A stretch of 64,000 nt of DNA from Nepenthes gracilis. Taxonomy: Eukaryota > Streptophyta > Magnoliopsida > Caryophyllales > Nepenthaceae. Location: the NCBI GenBank assembly GCA_033239525.1, contig BSYO01000004.1:8337410-8401409 (forward strand), in the 5' to 3' direction. Below, piece by piece: positions 50,279-63,490 of this stretch. Every line of letters starts with the position of its first letter. Position 1 is the stretch's first letter. Made by a program: the position numbers and the translations under genes. Below the pieces are notes generated by a model. That model worked only from the letters and a program-made list of their open reading frames with translations. It ran no database searches and had not been told where the DNA came from.

Positions 50279-50699
50279 CTTTATGTAACTACCAAATCAC
50301 AGAGCACCCTGAATCGATAATCATCTAATTGAGAACCCTAAACGCATAAATTTGGGCCAGTATTATTTTTTGCCAGTTATCTCTCTCTTTCCACCGCTCC
50401 GGAAATGGCAAATCAAAATTTTTTTTTGTGTGGGATTTTGGGAACGATCGACCAGGTGTTCTCTTTTTTTTTTTTTTGCCCCTTTTTCCATAGAGGCGGT
50501 GGGGTGGAGATCCACTTCATTTGGGTTTACACTTTCCCACGGGTCACACACGCTTGGCCCATTGGATTTTCGGGTTCAAAAATTAATTTTTTGCGTTAAG
50601 GCCTGTGGGTTGCTGCCCAGCATGACTGCAAAATTCAAGTACTATCATACGGGCAATTTTTCTTATTTCTAGTCACAAGTTGAGACATGATATTTTACC

Positions 50700-50748
<49 letters not shown>

Positions 50749-51826
50749 AATATAAATTTAACGGGTTAACATAAAAATAAATCAAGCTAAAGATAAATTT
50801 AGATTCAAGATATAACAAATTATAAGTTTAGATCTGCTATAAGGTTCAAGACAGATAATCATTTGAGTTAAAGTATAATTATAATAATATATATAAATCA
50901 ATAAGATAAACAAATTAAAAACATATCACAAAATGGTTAATTTGTTGTACTTGTTATCCGCTTATTCTTTTAAATACTAAATCAATCACGATCTCATTCA
51001 CAATTCTTCAAACATGTGAACGTGAATGTGATAATCATTAATTGTTCTAATTATCTTGAACTTAAAAAATATATATTTATAAAAAAATAGATTATAATTA
51101 ATTAGGACGTTAATCATTTTAAGAATAGACAATAACCTTCTATAAGGATACTCAACCACCCCAAAAAAGCCGGCCAACGTTCTTATAAAAATAATGTCCC
51201 TTTAATATAAAAATAATATTTTGAGTTTGCTATTTAGAAGATAAATGTCAAATTTTATAATTCTAAAAATATCTCATATATCCTTATAAAAATTAAATGA
51301 CTACTTATTACTGCATCGCTCAATAAATCAAATGGTTACGTGTCATATGTGGTTATTATTAATTTTTTAATAAAAAAATATAAAAAATATTGAAACTTGT
51401 ACTATATTATTATAATAAATTTCATCAATTGCACCTACTGCATACTAAAAAATATATATTCAAAATCAGTAATATAAGACATTAAAAAATATAATCTGGA
51501 CACTCATTCTTCCAAAAAACTCAAAAACTATAAAGCACATTGCCAAACTATTAAAACACTGCCAAGGTTCAATGTCCTAGTATAAATGCATGCTTTTTCC
51601 ATTAGCCAAAAAAAAAAAATTAAAATTCAAAAAATTGAACTTAGTGTTAACTCTGATTCATCAAAAAATATAAAAACATAAAATGATTTAAATATAATAA
51701 AATGTATTATTCTTTCTATTCATTCTCATATGCATATTCTTCCTCGTTTTTAAGTAAAATACCTAGGTGTCCCAATAAATTATTCGATAAATAAATTAAA
51801 TATTATTTAAAAATACATAATAAATA
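50279..51826. other. promoter side of J-protein gene and intergenic DNA, with TTA microsatellite
   Basis: 50279-50640 is of balanced composition and should include the J-protein leader and promoter (transcribed leftward). A perfect trinucleotide run of about 15 TTA/TAT units lies at 50701-50745. From 50750 rightward the DNA is AT-rich with no gene. Confidence 0.5.
50701..50745. repeat. (TTA)15 microsatellite
   Basis: An uninterrupted run of TAT/TTA triplets about 45 bases long. Such perfect runs are usually length-variable within species. Confidence 0.95.
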
Positions 51827-51829
51827 TCA

Positions 51830-52880
51830 AAATATAGATATTTTTAATAAAACTCTACTTGTTAAAAATTCATGAAACCAATCTTTATAACCTGCAATAG
51901 CCTTAATGCAATAGAGACAAGTGAGTTTTGATATGAATTTATTAATTATTTTTATACTAAAAGATAACTCTAATGTAGCAATAAATGTAAGAATAAAAAG
52001 AATATTATATGTTATTATTATAAGGTTAGGAAGTCTAAGTTCTTTTTTCAAAAAACAAATATCAAGTTGGGATTTTTTCACCTTAACTTTTTTAGACAAA
52101 TATGTATTGTAGTCATTATATTTACTTTTATTACCACCAACTAAATTTATAAAATAACAATCACTATCAATGAAAGTTTCAATATAATTATATTGACCAT
52201 ATTCAATAAATACATTATTAAAAAAAATTCTTAATATGTTTAGCCATTTTTGTTGCAAACACCACCCCAAGAAATTTATGATAATAATATTCAATCCACT
52301 TTATTTGACAATGTAAATACAAAATATGAGCATATGATAATAATAATCTTAATATAACTCAAATTTTTTCCACATCTCCCAAACCACATTTTTGACAAAA
52401 TAATGGGAACCACTAAGCACACTAGTAAGCTTCATATGGATTTTTTATTTTTTATTTTATTTTTTTTGAAATATATGCTTGCAGTAGGATAGTTAGAAGC
52501 TTAAAATTGATTATTATATTATAAAATATTTTTCAAAAATCATATAGTATAAATACTATTTCTTACTCTTCTTCGGTTATAGAAAATATGTGTAGGATTC
52601 TTATCGTGATCAATCCAGTGGCTATAAACGTGTCAAATATATAATACATGATCAAGTATAATAAACATAGAATTTCATCTCACACAATAATAGCCCTATT
52701 AGACTTTTCTTAATATTTATATAGTGAGTATAATTAGTAAATTTATAAAAAAAATTTCTCTTTGAAAAAGAAATTTTCAATACTATAACATCTCCTCTAA
52801 TTTTACTAATAACATCATCAATAAGTTTTAAACCAGCTTATAAAATAATATTAATTATATGACAATAACAACAATTTGAA
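51830..52880 (-). pseudogene. hAT-family transposase remnant
   Basis: The minus frame around 51845-52130 fits the C-terminal dimerisation region of hAT transposases in spacing: KSQLD, ELRLPNL, IATLELSFSIKIINKFISKL and AIAGYKDWFHEF correspond to the usual SELD, LP, ASESAFS-G-R and CxxDW blocks. Further upstream on the same strand, 52785-52850 reads AGLKLIDDVISKIRGDV in another frame, like the segment after the HCCAH block. Stops and frame changes separate the pieces. No terminal inverted repeats or 8-bp duplication were found. Confidence 0.65.
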
Positions 52881-55800
52881 AAAATTTACCATGAAATACT
52901 AATGATCTCCTTTTAAAAAGTTAATTTTAAAAAGAAGAAATCATAATATCATTATAAGAAAAATTATCTAAAGTAATACTGAAAATCTTATATATAATTT
53001 TTCATTTACTCAAAATAATCAAATGCAGTATCAGAAATAGAAGTACCATCTAAAGGGTGCTAATGCAGCAATTTTAATTATTCTTTTTTGTAAGTTTTAA
53101 TTATAATTAACTTAATATATAGTAATATAGATATATCAATCACAAGTGTGTTCACTTCTTCAATTATCAGTGATTAGGTGATTTTATCAACTAAAGTTCA
53201 ATAATTTTTTTCTTATTTATATAAAATTTTATTAAATTTCATTTAAGAGTGTGCCTACTAATTAATAAAAAGTTAGGACATGTTTAAAGGCAAGCTCTTC
53301 ACAAAGTGGAAAGAGATATGCACATACAATTACAAAAATACAAATCGACATATATACTTCTTCCAAATTGATTTTAGAATTCTTTGAGACTATAGAATTT
53401 CTATTAACATCAACTCTACTCAAAATACAATAGTTTTTAATATTTTAAGAAAATCTCATATGACATATATTTTTTTTTAATATAATAATAGAGATGTGTA
53501 ATATCATTGGCAAAGTTTGTAAAAAAAATCTCATTATAAGTTTTGCATTGGGCTTATATAAAGCCATCTTTGGATGAAAGTTGGGTCATATAAATTCCTT
53601 TAGATTTTAATATTCTGCCTTTTCTATTGACATTGTCAAGCCTAATAATATTAACTTTAATTTGTTTATTTTCAACTGCAACATTAAAATCTAAGATTAA
53701 CATATCATAGAACAAAATAAATATATAAATTATTAATGTTAGAAAACATAAGCTGCAAACTAATGAAATCAGCATGTTAAAAAAATATAAAATTGAGGGA
53801 AGAAGTAGACACCAACATTTTATAAAAGCAATCTTAGAAAAACAGAGAAATACATTTCAAATTAAGAAAAACCTAAGTTGTTGGACTATAACTCTAAGAT
53901 GAACAATGCAGATGATAAGGGATTAAGGAAAAAAGATTGAAGAGATTTCCTTGGTCTATAGCTACCTAATTAGGTTCTATTTAGGAATCCCATTAACTTA
54001 TAATTAAATATTTTCACTTTGAAATTTCTTATTATTTTTTTAATTTAAATTATCCGAAGAATAATAATCACCCAAAATTTTCACCTAATGAACATTACCA
54101 CAAATTTTACTCAAGGCTGCAATGTAATCTAAGAAATGTCACAATATATAGAAAAATATAGACTCACCATTAGCATTTTAGAGAAATATATTTCACAACC
54201 AGAAGAAGAACTAGAAGAACAGATAAATTCAAAAAAAAAAAAAAAATTATCTATGCAGATAATAAGAAAATTGAAAAATAAAATATGCAGCACCTCAAAT
54301 ATAATCAAAGAAAAAATAAAAACACAAAACTTATACATTATTTTACATTTGTATTTATTGTAAATCTAATATTTTGAGTTGCAAATCCAATTTATTGAAT
54401 GCAGAATGTGAAATGAGAGATGAATAGAGAGAAGAGAGCGGAATGGAACAAAGAAAGATCAAGAATATAGATAATTATGACAATATACATAACATACATT
54501 CTACAGATTATCTCTTTGAGAGACATAATTTGAACAATTTATAAGTTCTATCATCACTTAAAAATAAACAATTATGATATAATTATTTTAAAATATTTAA
54601 TTATAGTTAATCTTTTAATTTAAAAAATATAGTTAAATTACAATAGTTTATTTTTAAATAAAAAGCTGAAATTAATAAATATAGAAGTTACACATCTGTT
54701 TAGATATACACAGGTTAATTGTCCCAAATGCATTTGAATGTCTGTAATGTGATATGAATCTTTTGCTAAAATTCTTTAATTTTCATAATTGATTAATCCA
54801 TAATAAACACTAGTATTATTATATAGTTATGCATTTGGTTATTGCTCGGACCATATCAAATCCATAATATTTATTCAACTTTAGTTCAGTTAGAAGGATT
54901 ATAAATCATCTCAGAAATCGGCCATATTTATTCTATGCTGACATTTAAAATTATACTTACACATCATACACAACAATGGTATAGAAAACTAAAGTGGCCT
55001 ATTGACCATAAGCCGTACCGTAACGATTATATATACCCAAAATATATACCATATACTTAATTTGTTTTTCTTACAATAATAACAAAAAACATAATTAATC
55101 ATGCAAATCCACAATCATTTATGTATGAACCCTTCCATCCAAACTACCATGAGATCAAGCTTGCCATTCTAAAAGATATAATAGTACGAAGAGAGTTGAA
55201 TATTTAATAAATAAATAAATAAATAGTACAATTATTATAAACATAATAAACATGTGATAAAGAAATTACGAGTAAATAAATTAAAGAAAGAGATACCTTA
55301 AAGTATAAAGGTCGGGATTCTAGATACCTTTTTCGACAAAGTAAATAAATTTTGATCATACTCTATTATTTAAATTTATAAATGGACCATTTATAAAACA
55401 TCATATAGATTGGATCTTTCTATATATTTTGACTCGTGGATGGACTGTAGACAACATCATTTTATATATTTTTGCATGTTATAGTATATATTTATTTTAT
55501 TTATTCTTTATGATGATTCAATTGAATAAAGCATAAAAAAAAACTATACAAAATAATATATCATTAAAAATAGAAGCAAAATGAACTTAGACATACAAAA
55601 GGCTTTTAGATGTAACAATGCTTTTAGATATAAATAATATACATCAAAATCTAAAAAGTTTGCCTTTTCAAAATATTACAAACATATAAAGTCAAATATT
55701 GATCAAAATCTAAAAAAACACTTATATTTAGAAGTATAAAATATCAAATTATGAACAAATATTGAGAAAAGTTTTAAATTTCACTGATAGATTTAGAAAT

Positions 55801-56070
55801 AATTTGAAATTATGAACAAGTTTTAAGAAAAGTTTTAAAATTTCACTGAAGATGTGAAGAAATATATTTGAAACTTACTTGTATTGATTTAAATTCAAAT
55901 AGTCCTTAAAGTTTTAGCTTTAAACTTTTCTTTATCATCTTCCTCTCACTCTTTCTCATCCTTTTTTCTTCTCCATTTTTTCTCAAATTTTAAACAAAAA
56001 TGACTCAAAAAAATACTAAAAGTCTTTATATAATCGATTGGCATACGATCGCCAGCCGTGGGCTATCAGG
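52881..56070. other. AT-rich intergenic DNA
   Basis: No gene is supported. Part of it may be the 5-prime half of the hAT element, too decayed to read. Simple A- and T-runs are frequent, for example near 54230. Confidence 0.45.
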
Positions 56071-56188
56071 CATGAAACCAAAATACTTACATGCCTCTTT
56101 TATGCACAATTTTGGGCACACAACTACTGCATGGAACCAAGATACTTACATGCATCTTTTACGCACAATTTTGGGCACACAACTACTG
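56071..56188. repeat. 59-bp tandem duplication
   Basis: Units 56071-56129 and 56130-56188 align without gaps and differ at only a few bases. Each includes CACAATTTTGGGCACACAAC. The block is GC-richer than its surroundings. The open frames crossing it reflect the repeat and have no known domain. Confidence 0.9.
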
Positions 56189-59100
56189 CCGGGAAAGTAC
56201 GAGCAATCACGGTCACGGCCTATGATCCAAATTTAGTGTATATTGTAATAAGACTTTAATTTAAAACTCACGAATAAATATCTAATTACTAATTTAAACC
56301 TAATCCAAATAAAGAGATACGATCTTATAATAAATACCGTTAAATAGATTAATAATAAATATTAAAACATAGGATTCAAATGTCATATATGAAAGTAGTT
56401 TCGATAACTTAGCTCCTGACATGCTTAAATCATAAGTAAAAACATCTCAAACCTAAAATTAGAGCAACCGACTATATATCCAACATTATAACTAAACTAT
56501 GATTCTCGAGCTATGGCCATAATACAGGCAATCAAAAAATCAAATTAATAAACTCTTAATTGAATAATCAAAATACAACTGAAATATTTTTAAATTATTT
56601 CTCAAAAAGTCTTTGTAATGTCGAAAATTCTTTTAAATATATTCAAGTCTACTAATATAAAAGATTAGTAAAAAGGTAATAAAAGTGAGCTTAAAATTTA
56701 ACAAAATATATTTAAATTATATATGTGAATACAGTAAATGAACATACAAATAATGATATTTGTGATCAAAAATCAAAATGTTGATGATAATGAAAATGCA
56801 ATAAAACATATATAAATCATATAAGAATATAATAATGTAAAATACACAAAAATCATGCAAATGTATAAAACATACAAAAATTGTGTAAATATATGATAAC
56901 ATAAAATATACAAAAATCATTCAAATGTATAAGAACTAAGAAATGTTTATGGCCTCACCAATAATAATTGAATATCAAATTTTGAGTTATGATTATTTTC
57001 ATATAATTAAAAATCATATGATACTATTTACGAGTTATGGGTAATACGGCTACATACTATTTTTTTTAATTAGAATCAAATATCACTTTTCTAACTTATG
57101 AATATTAAATTTAACTTACCAAAAAAAAAAAAGAATGTTAAATTTGACTATCAAATTATAAATAATATATTAAAATATATCTAAATATATTTTATCAATT
57201 TTTTATAATAGTTCTTATTTAATCAAAATTAAAAACTCTACAATAAAATATAAATATATAAATTTTTTCTCATATCATAAAAAATAACTCACCTTTATCA
57301 AAATTAAAGTAAAATTTTTACCAAATTATTTATAAATAAAAGACATACAAGAATATATATAAAAGATTTCAGAATTTTAATGGGATATGTATAATTTCAA
57401 GACATAAATTTTTAAAAATTTTAAAAAATAGGAATCAGACTAACATGTATATAAGATATAAACTAAAAAAATAAGAAAATACACATTCATGAGTATTTAA
57501 ATAAGAAATTCTACCAAATATTTTTTTAAAAAATTTAACAATAAATAAAAATAGGTTTAAATGTATTTGTCTTGACTTTGATTTATTTAAAAAAATAGCT
57601 TGAATTCACCTAAAATTAATTTGAATTTACTTTTTCATTCAATAATAAAAATACCCATAAATTTTTAATGATAAAAAAATTAAATACTCTTACTATTATA
57701 AAAAATTTAACGATGGTAAAATTTTATGCTCACTATAGACATCATATAATGACAGTGATCGATTTACTGTAACTGGTTTAATATTGTCAATATTCAATGT
57801 CTATGTTGCCATTAACATATTTGGCATTAAAATTTGCACAAAAAAATTGATGACGGTATATTAATATATTTATTTTATTTTTTACAAAATTAAGAAATGT
57901 TACTTTTAATGATGAAAAAGTATCAATGGTACTGTTATTATCTATAGTGCCCTCGAATTTTTAACAATGTAATTTGAGTAATCTTATAATTGTTACAAAT
58001 TATTTGACAATGGTTAAATATTGTCATTGATATTAATATCATTCATACCCATATAACATTGATATTAGTTTATAGTGATTGATTTAATATCGTAATTAAT
58101 AATCAACTATATTACATATTTTAAGAGAATTTTAGTTGAGAAAAGACATCATTTTGATGCAAAATTATGTTGTTTTGCATCAAAGCGACTTTTTTTTTTT
58201 TATTTGAGATGAGTTGTATTTTGATTTGTATTAAAACAATGTTGTTTTCGATAAATTAACAATAACAAGATATTATTTTGATTGTTTAAAGAGGTTGAGT
58301 CAGTAAAATGATGCCATTCGAACCGAAAAAATCCAGCCGCTTTAAACGAATCAATTGACTGTGCTTCTCTTCAATTTGAAGTTTTGTGCTTCCACTATTG
58401 CAAGCAACCCAAGGTTTTTCTCTTCTCTTTGCTCAACTTAAAGTTTTCTAAATCACTATTGGTTGCCATCATTGACGTGTACATTCCCTTCATTTTTTGT
58501 CATCATTTGTTCGAACAGGTAATTTTTTTCATGGGTTTGTATGACACCTTACAATTTATCGTTTACTTAATTTAGGGTTCGTTTGAATGTATCACGCCTT
58601 GTTTGGATTACACAATCGTTGATGTGATATTTTGTTTGCATAAACTAAATATGACATGATTTGCCATAAACCAGAAGATACTCTATATGAAAATCATTGA
58701 ATAGCTTTAGAAAATTTGGATTATAAATTTGATATGTTTTTAAGGTTTTCAACACAATTTCTTGTACACATTTGTTAACCTAGTTATTTCAAGACACACT
58801 GTATCATGTTTACTCGATGGTATAATCATTGAGTCAAGTTACACATACAAATATATGATATTCAGTTAGTGTGATGTTTTATTTGTATAAAAATGATATA
58901 ATTAAAGTAAAATCATAAGTTGCTTTATAAAAGTATTACACGAGTTATTTACTTAATGGCTAAAGTAAAACCATGAATTGCTTACATGAGTTGCATTAGA
59001 AAAGCATGTTTGGTCTAATAAACGCCCTGAAATATTTTCTCTTAATTTCTAGTGATATTCCCTAATTACATTAAATCCTTTTAGCACTTCTCCATGCTAT

Positions 59101-59636
59101 TCAACTTGCTTTGATCATATGAATAATATCTATATGTATGTCTTAAACCATTGATATGATAAAATACATGTCCCTCAACACTCTACCTTTCTATTGATGG
59201 TTTAATCCATTGGAAGGCAGAAAACAAAATTTAACAGAGTGAGCTTAGTTTCTTATTTTATATTTAGTCTTTATTCAATTATTTCTACAACTTTGAATTT
59301 CTAAGGTTTATTTCTGAATTTGCAGTTTAACATTTATGTTCTTCATCATGAACTACTAAAATTGTCAATTGCAAAAAACATTTACTGCGGTTCATCATCT
59401 TGAACAAAGATAGTTAGTTGATCTATAGCATAGTATAAATATATGTGCTTAAAACTAACCCTTGTTATAGTACAAGTCATTATATCAATGAAACTTAATT
59501 TTTTCATTATAATTGTATAATTTTCTTTATCACTTTGATCCATCAATTATGACTTTTGATTAAATGATTGTTTATTTACTTTGATATTATATATTAGTTT
59601 CTTATAGTTAAGTGATTATAATTTATAAAATTATAT
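56189..59636. other. AT-rich intergenic DNA with short degenerate repeats
   Basis: 56800-56940 has several imperfect copies of a unit like ATACAAAAATCATGCAAATGTAT. 57700-58110 contains repeated short motifs around ATTGTCA/TGACGGTA that could be the subterminal part of a DNA transposon. No gene is supported. The plus-strand frame at 58384-58575 is not recognised. Confidence 0.45.
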
Positions 59637-60440
59637 GTGGCTATCGACAAAAGCTAGATGAATCTTATTAATGAATGCTTTAAGAAAGAGTATATACTTG
59701 TGTTAAAAAATTTAAAAGCTTTGCATGCATAAAGTTATGAGGAATATATGAAATTAGATGTTCATTGTCAATTATATAAATACATACTTGTAAACTCTTG
59801 AGTTGGTTGAAAACTATTTAATAGTTTGTGAAATAATACAAAAATATACCTTCTGGTATTATTACGATGAAAGATTAGAAGAATTTCAAAGTCAATTTAA
59901 AGGAGAAGTTTTTTAAAATGATAGAATTTAACGGTGATGATAAGATATTAGATATTTTAAGAAATTTGTATTCTAATATTGATGAACTAGATAGATGTGG
60001 GGTAAATTTTGGTTCTACAAGTTATGATAGAAATATAGAAGAGCCAAAGAGTGATGTGAATAAATTTTATAGGTTAATATAGGTTTTGAACAGCCTTTAT
60101 ACTAAGGTTATATGACCTTAATATTATTTACAACAATAAAATTATTACATATTATGAGTATTAGCCAGTAAAATAATGAGTCATTTAATATAATTTTTTA
60201 ATTTATGAAAAAAAATTACTTTCAGAAGATTCTATTTTAACTAACTCACATTATGAAATAATGAATATTATCATAGATATTGGACTATCTTATAGAATTA
60301 TATATACATATTTGAATGATTTTATGCTATGTTAGAAGTATGATGAATATTCTAACTTTTGTAAAATATTCGATGCCACAAGATAAAAACCTCAAAAGTA
60401 CAATGAGCCAATTATGAAAGGGAGAAATGATAAAAGAATA
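59637..60440 (+). pseudogene. CACTA (En/Spm) TNP2-type transposase remnant
   Basis: Successive frames follow the order of the plant CACTA transposase start. IDKSxMNLINE and KKEYILVLKN (59646 on) match the transposase-associated MDKSWM...EY region. KYTFWYYYDERLEEFQ (near 59840) matches the WYYHGE block. DILRNLYSNID and VNKFYRLI (59950-60080) are followed by LY-G with FTTIKLLHIMSIS, matching the FYRL...PLYPGC...KLLHLK region. SYRIIYTYLNDFMLC (60290s) and FDATR (60370s) match the YxxIHACPNDC and CGxSR blocks. The Cys of the zinc-binding part are mostly lost and stops are many. Terminal CACTA repeats were not found. Confidence 0.65.
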
Positions 60441-61620
60441 CCACCATGATCGAATTTGCTTATTTGAATATGTTCACAAAATTTTAAAAAATATTATTTT
60501 GATGAAAATATCTTTCTATAAAATATTTTTTACATATTTTTTTAAAAAATAATTTTAAAAAATAAATTTTCTTCAAAATATTTTTCAACATTTAATATGC
60601 ATAAGAAAATATAAAATTTCATACAAAATCGATCAATAATAGTGGAGGCTACCGCAATTGATTATAATAATATTATCAAGACAGTAGTAAAATTTTGTTG
60701 TCAAGAAAATATTTACATTATCATCAATCGATTTTAAATATGTTGATATTCTATTTTAACAGTATAGTCAAGATACTGACAATTGATAAAAAACAATATA
60801 ATTGAAGGGATTGGCAGTTAGCAATTGTCATAAGCAACTAAATAGATGCGGTCCAAGCGACCAATTTAGCAACCCAAGGTGTCATTAGCCAGTGATAGAT
60901 AACAGGCTCAAGGACATCAATGAACGGTGATAGGCAATGATGCTTAAGGGGTCAATGACTAGAGATGTCAACACTCATAGATCGATAATGGCATCATGGA
61001 TGTTGACTAATAGCAATCGATAATGGTGGTTTGAGGTGTCACACGGCGATTGATAGTGGCTGCCATGTCGTTTGGGTAGCTAATGGTGGCGGGTTGAGCT
61101 ATTGTCTGCAGATAACCTATGATCAAGCCATCATATCATACAATGATATCGTATTCATATAAAAACTTTCATAAATGAGTGTTGGTAGTAAAACCCAAAA
61201 AAATAACTTTTTGTTTTGAAAAGAGAGATCGTATTATAAAATTTAAGCTTATGTTTTCTTGGACCATGACTGGATTTTTCATTAGCCTATTTTCTATACG
61301 TGCTAAACATTAAAAAATAAAAAAAATGCATTTGATTATGTGTTAAATACAAAAAAATAAAGAAACTATATTTTAATAAGTTATTTTCCATGAAACTAAC
61401 ATAGGCCAAGACAAATAATTATGTCCCGAGTGGTTTATTGTACAAGATAACAATAAAAAAAAAAAGTTACCACCAAATCATCGCCGCTATATTTCATCAA
61501 ATAAGGATAGACAATTGCGACAAAAACCAACTTTTTAGATTAATTAGAATAGAAATCATATCAGATTTGATTCCCTCTCAAATACATGATATTTAGCTAA
61601 TGTTACATGAACAAATGTCA
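60441..61620. other. intergenic DNA, no gene seen
   Basis: 60840-61110 is a GC-richer patch with reiterated short words such as CGATAATGG and GATAGTGG. The rest is AT-rich. It may include the decayed 3-prime part of the CACTA element. Confidence 0.4.
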
Positions 61621-62330
61621 TTAAGTTATTGGTGATGGGTCCATTATGAACACTGGCTAACTGGGAAGGAGGCCCAACCAGCAGAGATGTTCAGTTGGAC
61701 GATAAGGCTCAAAAAGTCACGTGCAAAATCCAATACCATGAAGTGGACCCTAGGTCGGACAAGCTGCACCTAGGCCCATCCGACAGCTCCCGTTATGTGC
61801 CAAGTCCTGGTTTGCATGTGCCTCTTCTCTCGACAATGACAGACTGGCAACGCAGAGATACAAGCTCAGAGAATGTCTGAGCTAATGGTAGACGAGCTCA
61901 AATCTGATAGGCTACCGCGTTCGCCGATCGGCAGCGGCTCAGCAAATCTCAACAAAAAGCAGTCAGGCCCGTGTCGGCCATGTCCGATAACGGTCCTCTC
62001 CCCACCATAAGATGATACTTGACACCGGTGGCCATTGTTAATGCTTAGCAGGCGACGAACCTAGGCAGGACACCCGTCACCAACTCCAATGCCCAAAACT
62101 TTCGCCACAAAGCGCTACTAATACCCTTCTCCTTCACCGAAAAAAGAGGGAGACTATTTAAAAACTTTGAACACAAGCTCGAGTCAAGACTTACAAAAAG
62201 CAGGAAAAGAACCCAACTCTCTTTCCTCCAAAACCGTCGCTCCCAACCAGTGAGCATAGGGAGCAACTTTTCAAAGTGCATAATTGGAACCTAAACCTTC
62301 TCTAATTCTCACTCGCACCTCCCGTATATG
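61621..62330. other. GC-rich island, possible solo LTR or repeat fragment
   Basis: About 700 bases are clearly GC-richer than both flanks. A TATTTAAAAAC box near 62154 is followed by a CT-rich, leader-like stretch (62215-62330), an arrangement seen in plant LTRs. No defined ends, target duplication or coding frame were found, so the call is tentative. Confidence 0.35.
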
Positions 62331-63490
62331 AACATCATTGCATTCTAAATTTTACATACCTCCATACTCTTACATTTTTCTATTTTTTTAGAAAGATTAC
62401 TAATTTAAATATCGAATGATAAATTAAAAAGTGAGTCCCGCCAATTATTTGATCTCTTATTAGCTATTTGTGGTGCGCAAGGTTTAGTTGAGAGACGCAA
62501 AAATCGGGCCCGTTCATGTCCAACCTGACATAAAAAATTTAAAGACTCCCTAATCTACATAATAACACGAACCTCAAGACACATCAATTAAAAATATTCT
62601 GAAACATATACTGAATTTATAACTTACAAAATTATTCCATATACTAATATAGCAAATTGATTAGACTCCTCCATGGAGTTCCGTAGACCAATTGCTAATC
62701 CGTGTCGGTTAGAAGGCACGATCCAATTATTGATCCCATGCAAGCCATGTGAACAAGAAGACAAGCCTAAGCAAAAACATCGCTAAACTTTTCTTTGTCT
62801 TGTGTTTAATGTTGATGGCCGGAGAGTACGACGCTTGACCTGCGTGGGCTTTGTCGGCCACGACAGCTGTGGAGTGTTGACCAAACCACACCCACCGCCA
62901 AGAGCCACTCAGCCCGAAGAGACAGCCCCGATCGTACTAGTCCTCGGTGATCATGATGAGAGCACGACGTCGTTTCATATTTCATGCAGTGATGCTGAGT
63001 CAATTTTCTTTTTATTTGGTAAGCCATCATCCGTACGCATAGCATGATGAAAGCACGACGTCGTTGCAAAATGTCCTGTTTTCCTTCCTTTTCTGTAAAA
63101 ATAATAAATTATTAATTTGGATATTTTGTAAGGTTCTCCCCAAATTTTTATTTTTCTTAATGCTAAATTATAGTAAGTGTGTATTCCATTCATTTGTCTA
63201 TACTAGTTGGATGCCCTTTTTTATATTATTTAAAAAATTAAGAAATTCATAACACTGATATTCTTGATTATATATATATATTTTTTAAAAATAATTACTT
63301 TAATATTTTAATATTTAAAAAAATAAATAAAAACTTACTTCACAATTTTTTTATTATTGTAAAACAAGGGTTATGAGATCTTGATGATCCAACATCCATC
63401 AATGTTCGTCAATCCATAGGATAACTCTTAAACCGTATTAATTAACCCATATAAAAATAATTTAATAGATAAGATAATACACATAAGATA
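62331..63490. other. intergenic DNA with a GC-richer block
   Basis: 62770-63070 is GC-richer and includes two direct copies of a 23-base word holding ACGACGTCGT (listed separately). The open frames here overlap on both strands and match no family. The rest is AT-rich with a TA run near 63270. Confidence 0.4.
62952..63065. repeat. two direct copies of a word with ACGACGTCGT palindrome
   Basis: CATGATGAGAGCACGACGTC at 62952 and CATGATGAAAGCACGACGTC at 63043, each followed by GTT, are 91 bases apart and differ at one base. The core ACGACGTCGT is a perfect palindrome containing GACGTC, a bZIP-type ACGT core. A regulatory role is inference. Confidence 0.55.

Noticed and set aside
53554..54363. 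Short frames on both strands at 53.5-54.4 kb
   Set aside because: Composition is almost pure A and T, giving Ile/Phe/Lys-rich chance frames without motifs.
62802..63069. Overlapping 80-codon frames on both strands in the GC-richer block
   Set aside because: Opposite-strand overlap and absence of motifs indicate chance frames in GC-richer DNA.
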